From contig JAJGOT010000155.1 of the NCBI GenBank assembly GCA_022457155.1, forward strand, positions 125,001-189,000: a DNA stretch of 64,000 nucleotides. The letters run 5' to 3'. Made by a program: the position numbers and the translations under genes. Position 1 is the stretch's first letter; every line of letters starts with the position of its first letter. A model generated the notes under the pieces. It worked only from the letters and a program-made list of their open reading frames with translations. It searched no databases and was not told where the DNA came from. Of this stretch, positions 51,401-57,400 are shown piece after piece. This DNA is from Cladopsammia gracilis (lineage: Eukaryota; Cnidaria; Anthozoa; Scleractinia; Dendrophylliidae).

Positions 51401-54400
51401 AGGTAATGACCTCCCATCGACAAACTGGGGCAGGGCTGGAAAGAATCATCCGTCGGTTTGGTGCCAGTCCGAATGTCTCAATCTGCAGCCCCGGAATCAC
51501 TTCTTTGAACAATCAGATGCAACTGTGATGGACGCTGTGACAAACGGAATTGCACCTGTCGCAAAAATGGTCTCCATTGTACATCTGCATGTGGTCAGTG
51601 CCGGGGCATCTCTTGCTTGAATACACTCCAAGTAGAAACCGAAGAGGAAAACGATGACGATTAAATGATAGGTACTTAATGTTAAGTTTGCGATTAACTG
51701 TAGATATTGGGCTTCCTGTGTACCACTCCCTTTTCGCAATATCGAGACAACAGAAGTGTACCAACTGCAGTGTTATAAATGCAATAATATTAACAGTTTT
51801 CATTCTTAGTTGTAAGCAGGCTATCATGATCACCTCCAATTTTCCTTTCAAATTGTCGTTTTTTTGCCATGACCTTGACCTTTTAGCCTGACCTTGACCT
51901 CTTATGATCCTGGAGACATCACTAAACGAATGGGCATGTCAGATTTAGTGGGATTCAGCATATCATACGTGTTTTTTCCATCATTCCTTTCGAAAGATAG
52001 AGTGATTTATGTCATGGCGGCCATCTTGAATTTGGCGGCCATCTTGGATTTTCTCACAGTCACGTAAAAACAAGGTTGCCATGGTTGGATTCGGGTGGAC
52101 TTGATATGTGCACTAACCTACCCCCAAGGAATATATTCCAGGTGAAAAAGCTTTGTTAACATTTTTGTCTAACTTCGGTCATTCGTTTACAGGCCTAAAC
52201 GTATCAGTAACGATAGAAAATAAAAGAAAACATACAAAAACAATATGCAATGCCTTGAATATGAACTATATATTTGAAAGAAAAGATCTTAAAGTTAATA
52301 GACGATATAGATTCCCCGATGTAAACGGATTATTTTAGGAATCAAACTTCCCCGACACAAAACTGATTTTCGTGGCCTCAGAAATTCTAGAACGCCCGCA
52401 ATGAATCACGGTAAGTGACGATGGGCCTTTAAGTAGTCTCTTAGCAGCCGTTATTTGTGTCGTCACACAACGCTCCTCCCCACTAACGGCTGCTCAAACC
52501 TGGACCGCATTCCTTTCAAGATTTTAATCAATCACAGTTACAGTGCATTTGCAGAACTGTTTCGCGCCAAATTCTCTATCGGGTGATTGAATTGTCCACT
52601 CATAGCTGGTGTTTTATAAGTGACCCACGTGGCCCCCACGCCGCGACATAAAAACAATGTGTCTGTACTTTGTTACTTCTGAATCATGTACACGAGGATT
52701 ATTTTGTCATATTTTTAGAAGGTAGAGAAGGTTAACACGTAAAAGGCAGCAACACATGCAGTTCTTTAAACGGCAAAATGACTTCATCATCTAGTGCTAG
52801 CTTGATATAGGAGCCACAATTGCCCATTGACACAGGAATCACTGAGATCACCACAGATGTCTTGCAAAACCGGAAGTCTTACTCGCAAAAACCTTCAGTA
52901 ATGTCTGCCGGCACTATTGAAACAAAGGGAAAGGAATGCGGTCCAGGAGCAACCGTTAGTTGACGGCTGCGTAGGAAACTATACTGTGAGTTACGGACCG
53001 AGTTTTTATGGCCCAAGCGCGCTTTCAGTACGGACTGAGAAAAAGGAGGCTAATAAGACACTTATTTTACCTCAAAATTCGGAGATATAGGAAACCTTTC
53101 AAGTCAAAAGATGGACGGCTTTATTTGACTGACGTACGAAATAAGAAAGGAAAGAGCAAATTTTATTGGCTTTCAAAAACAGTTTGATCGTTCCTTGATT
53201 CGGCGTGAACTTGTGTAGGTCCTGATTAAAACTATATATATATATATAAACGAGATAATTTCTTCTTCCATGTGTCAGGTTTCCATCCTAGTCCTACCGA
53301 ACACAAGGTAGTTTTCTTTGAAAATAATTCTTAGTTACTAGCGGAGACAACTCAGGAAAAGAATGATAATGAAAACGCCGCGATATGAAATCGCTAATCA
53401 ATTTTTTGCTAAAGTTAAAGCTTAATTTCATTGAAGAGAGTTTTTCTAAGCTGACTGTAAGACAACATGCAATCAAGATGGCTGACTCTGAAAACGTGTT
53501 TATTCCTCATGCTCAGTTACGTGATTAAGTACAACAAATATTACTTGCTAGGGAGGGGAGAGCCTAATGTTACATCCTTCCCTTTAAAAATAGGAATAAA
53601 TAAAACTTGGAAATAAAATGAAATAAATCAATGTCACTGTATCTTTGTTACTATCAAGAAATGAAAAGTATTTCTTAGTTCTGAAAGTTGTCTATAGGTC
53701 AAGCCTGTTGGGTTCAATAACCTTTCCACCACATCGGGTGATATAGGGGCATGTAGTATTCTCCTTCAGTGTTGGGGGGTGTTGCTCTCGGGATGGAATA
53801 TCTGGCAACAGTGGGAGAGCTGTGGCTTGGTGAGGCTTGTCCTGGGCTGCAGTCAGGTTTGCACTGCTGTCAAGGTACGGTTCAGCATTTAAACTCCCAT
53901 TTCCTGGAGCTGGGCAAACTCGCAGATGCTGTCTGTTGCGACGATAATTTCGGCCATCTGCTTCTACTACATAGGATCTTGGGGCCTGATGATGTCTGAC
54001 AACAGTTGCTGGCTTCCACTGTTTGGAGTCTGTCCAAGGCTGCATCCGCACTTTGGTTCCAGGCTGAAGCTCTTTCATGTTGTTGCTTGCATGCTGGTCA
54101 TGATACTTCTTCTGGTCTTCTTTGGTCTTCTTCAAATACTTGGTGATATCTTGTTGCTTGTTACACACCGGTCGAAGCAAACTTTCCATCATGGGCAACT
54201 CATTTCTCAGTCGACGTCCCATAAGTAGTTGTGCCGGAGACAGTTCGATGTCTGGCAGTGGTGTTGTTCGATAGTCCAACAAGGCCAAGTGTTTGTCATC
54301 ATTCTTTCGCCACAGATTTTTGACAGTTTGGATAGCTCTTTCTGCTTCTCCATTAGCTTTTGGATAATGTGGTGAGCTGGTGATGTGCTAAAAGCCATAC

Positions 54401-57400
54401 TCTTTCGCAAAGTTTTGGAACTCGCTGCTGGTAAACTGGGGGCCATTATCTGAGACCACTTCTGCAGGGATCCCATGGATTCCAAATTGCCGTTTCATTT
54501 CTTCTACTACAGCACTACTTCTCAATGATTCCATCTTTGTTACTTCTGGGAACTTGCTACGGTAGCACACAGAAAGTAAGTAATGTTCTCCAAGGAACTC
54601 AAATAGGTCTGTTCCTATCTTCTTCCAAGGAAGTGATGGTGGTATGGTAGGTTTCAGTGGCTCTGAGGGCTGCTTCTTAGCATAGTCTGCACACACACTA
54701 CAATTGGTGACCATCTGTTCAATGTCTTTCGACATTCCAGGCCAAGATAGTACTTCTCTGGCCCTCTGTCTGCACATAGCTATTCCTAGATGACTCTTGT
54801 GGATTTGGCGAAGCATTTCGGGTCTCATGACCTTTGTTTTGCGACTTGCCTTTTTGGGACTTGTTGAACTTCGTTTCAGTACTCTTTCCAGCGCTAGGCT
54901 TGTTAGCATCATCTTTATTTGAGTGCTGAGGACGTCTCCGTGTCGGACGTTTTTTCTTGTTTAGGACATTTACGGTCGGGTCTTCATCTTTGGCTAGCTT
55001 CTTCAGGCTGCTTAGATTCGTTTCGTGGTTTCGACCGATTTCAACCGCTTTTTCCAATGTCAACTCGTCAGCTAAGTCGAGACACTTTTCACGAACTTTC
55101 GTGTGTTTACAACGGAAAACGATCGCATCGCGAACCATACGCTCCTCTTCTTGATATCCACAGTCCTTAACCAGAATCTTCAGATCTGTCACGAAGGACT
55201 CGAAACTCTCGTTGTCTCCCTGACGTCTTTCGCTGAATTTCAAGGCAGCCATAATGTGTTTTTTTCGTGGCGCGCAATATTCTTCGAATTTCTTCATTAC
55301 GACAGTTAGTTTCGCAGCATCTTCGGGCTTTGCGAATGTAAATCCTTCAAATACGTCCAATCCTTTATCGCCTACCCACAACTTTAAGTAGCTGACTTTG
55401 ACGCTATCTTCTTTGTCATGCAACGGACCTTCTAAGATACATTGCGCTTGTCGGCAGAAGCGACGCCATTCTTGGTGTAAATCTTGCACGGTCCACGACA
55501 TTTCTGGAGTCTTGTATTTCGCCATGGTCGTTGTTTTTTTTTCACGCTTTCAGTGAATAAACACAATCTATGGGAATTTCCGTTCCGACTTTCCGTTAAA
55601 TGTTAGCTCGATGGCTTGTTTCGGCGCGGATATCGCTGAATTCTTCTGACACCATGTAAGACAACATGCAATCAAGATGGCTGACTCTGAAAACGTGTTT
55701 ATTCCTCATGCTCAGTCACGTGATTAAGTACAACAAATATTACTTGCTAGGGAGGGGAGAGCCTAATGTTACACTGACCATGGCCCTAGGGAAATCCTTT
55801 GCACGTAAAGGGGAGCATCTTTTGACCAGTTGTAAGAGGGTGTCTGATTTAGAAGAGTTGCCATTCCTCCATGTAAACAGGCCCATGAAAAACATGAAAA
55901 ACATGTTTTTCAGTGGTTTGTTTTAAATTTTTATTCAACATATATGACAAATTTCGAATGACCCCTCATTAAGTAGGCAGACCTGAACTTTTCCTGCGGA
56001 TAATTTGTCACTTATAGCACTCATTAGTTTTACTCATGTGGGTCTCTCACGTTGCCACATAATCACTTAGCTTAGTCAGTTCTGTCTCTTTTTGATTTAT
56101 TTTTTTAGATTCCAAATCACATTGAAAACGACTGTCCGCTGACCTTAGTCTCCTGTCCGTATGTTCAGATGGGATGCAACGAAAAGGTTTGTGCCTTTAT
56201 CAGATCAAACTGTGGTATAACGCTTTTGATTGCATTTGAAACGGCTTTCGATTGGATAAAAATTTCGAGCAGCAATTTATTGGGTTCCTGGTTCCTGGCG
56301 TAAAAAAACGAAGTTTGAAATTTTCTTCAAAGGAAGGAAGGGCAGAAATGTTGATTGCATTGCAAATTTTAGCAGATAAAACAACACTGGAATCAACGCA
56401 ACACCGCGCGACAATCACACTATCATGTTCTATGTTTTATATATAAAAATTATTGTTGTCCGACGTTTCGATGTTTCTAACATCGTTTTCAAGGCAAAGA
56501 GTGAAAATGTCGAGGTGGCATAATAATATTAATGAGTGAAAACATAACTGACATTTTTTGTGCGTGTTATATGAATAACTTCAGGCGGATGGAATCTGTT
56601 TGCACGTTTAAGGATGGTGGCGTTCTTTGATTATCAGCATTTCGTAAATGAGACAATCTAATTTGTTCCGGCACTTTTTGAGTACCGAAAAGTTGTTAAT
56701 CAAGTAGCCCTTTTCGCGGTTAACCTTTCTCATTTGCATTACAATAAAAGTCAACGTTGTTGTGAGGCAATTTCGGGCAGAAACTACAAAATTGCCCGAA
56801 ATTGCCTCGCAACCACGTCGACTTTTATTGTACTGCAAATGAGAAAGGTTAACCGCTAAATTAACATTCCGTGCTCTTCGTGCATGTGTCGGTTTCCAAT
56901 GTCATGTCAAATGTCAATAGCCCATTTCCGAGTTGCTCGCTCTTAGCCTCGAGTCCTTTTCAAACCGAGGCCAAGTGCAAAACCATTCATATGAAAATGA
57001 GTTTTCTTTCACATGCAAATAAAACTTATATCCATATGAATGGTTTTCCACTTGGCCTCGGTTTGAAAAGGAGGCTAAGTGCAACTCGGAAATGGGCTAT
57101 TATTATTTCACCCACTTATATTCTTATGCCACCTCGATATTTTCACTCTTTGCCTTGAAATTGACAACTATAATTTTTATATTCTTACTGAAGTTCTTCA
57201 GCAAACGTTAGTTATTTTTTATATCGAATTTGTTTTGTTTCAATGAACAATTTGAACGTCAAAATACTATTTTGAAAACAAAGATCTGATTGCGTGTACA
57301 AAACTAGCTAGAATTTATATTTTGATCAGGGCAAGTTGTAATCTTCAGTTTTGCTTTCTTTTTGCTCTAACAACACTTCAATCGCGAAACAAAACTAAAT

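Larger units (their letters stand above)
47666..52196 (+). mobile_element. DNA transposon with ~340-bp inverted termini, encoding a PIN-nuclease-like/CXC protein
   Basis: The termini begin AGGCC(C/T)GTAAACGAAT and stay alignable for ~340 bp (47667-48015 against 51858-52196), through GTTAACAAAGCTTTTTCACC, CCAAGATGGCCGCC and two TCAAGGTCA motifs. AAAC is found on both outer sides (47662-47665 and 52197-52200), a possible target duplication with one extra T on the left. The interior encodes one broken protein on the + strand (48690-51664). The superfamily is not one that I can name. Confidence 0.75.
53456..55773 (-). mobile_element. Gypsy-type LTR retrotransposon, internally deleted, recent insertion
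   Basis: Two 119-bp LTRs (53456-53574 and 55655-55773) start TGTAAG and end TTACA on the + strand and differ at only one base that I can see. CTGAC is duplicated on both outer sides. In minus orientation the 5' LTR is followed by TGGTGTCAGAAG, complementary to the 3' end of tRNA-Leu (primer site), and a purine tract AAAGGGAAGGA precedes the 3' LTR. Gag and integrase are present, while protease, RT and RNase H are missing. Confidence 0.93.
56440..57190. mobile_element. Foldback element in TRAF intron 6 hosting two more palindromic MITEs
   Basis: TATATAAAAATTATTGTTGT and TCAAGGCAAAGAGTGAAAAT with TCGAGGTGGCATAA (56443-56527) are mirrored at 57118-57190. Between them lie two unrelated palindromes. 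Confidence 0.75.
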
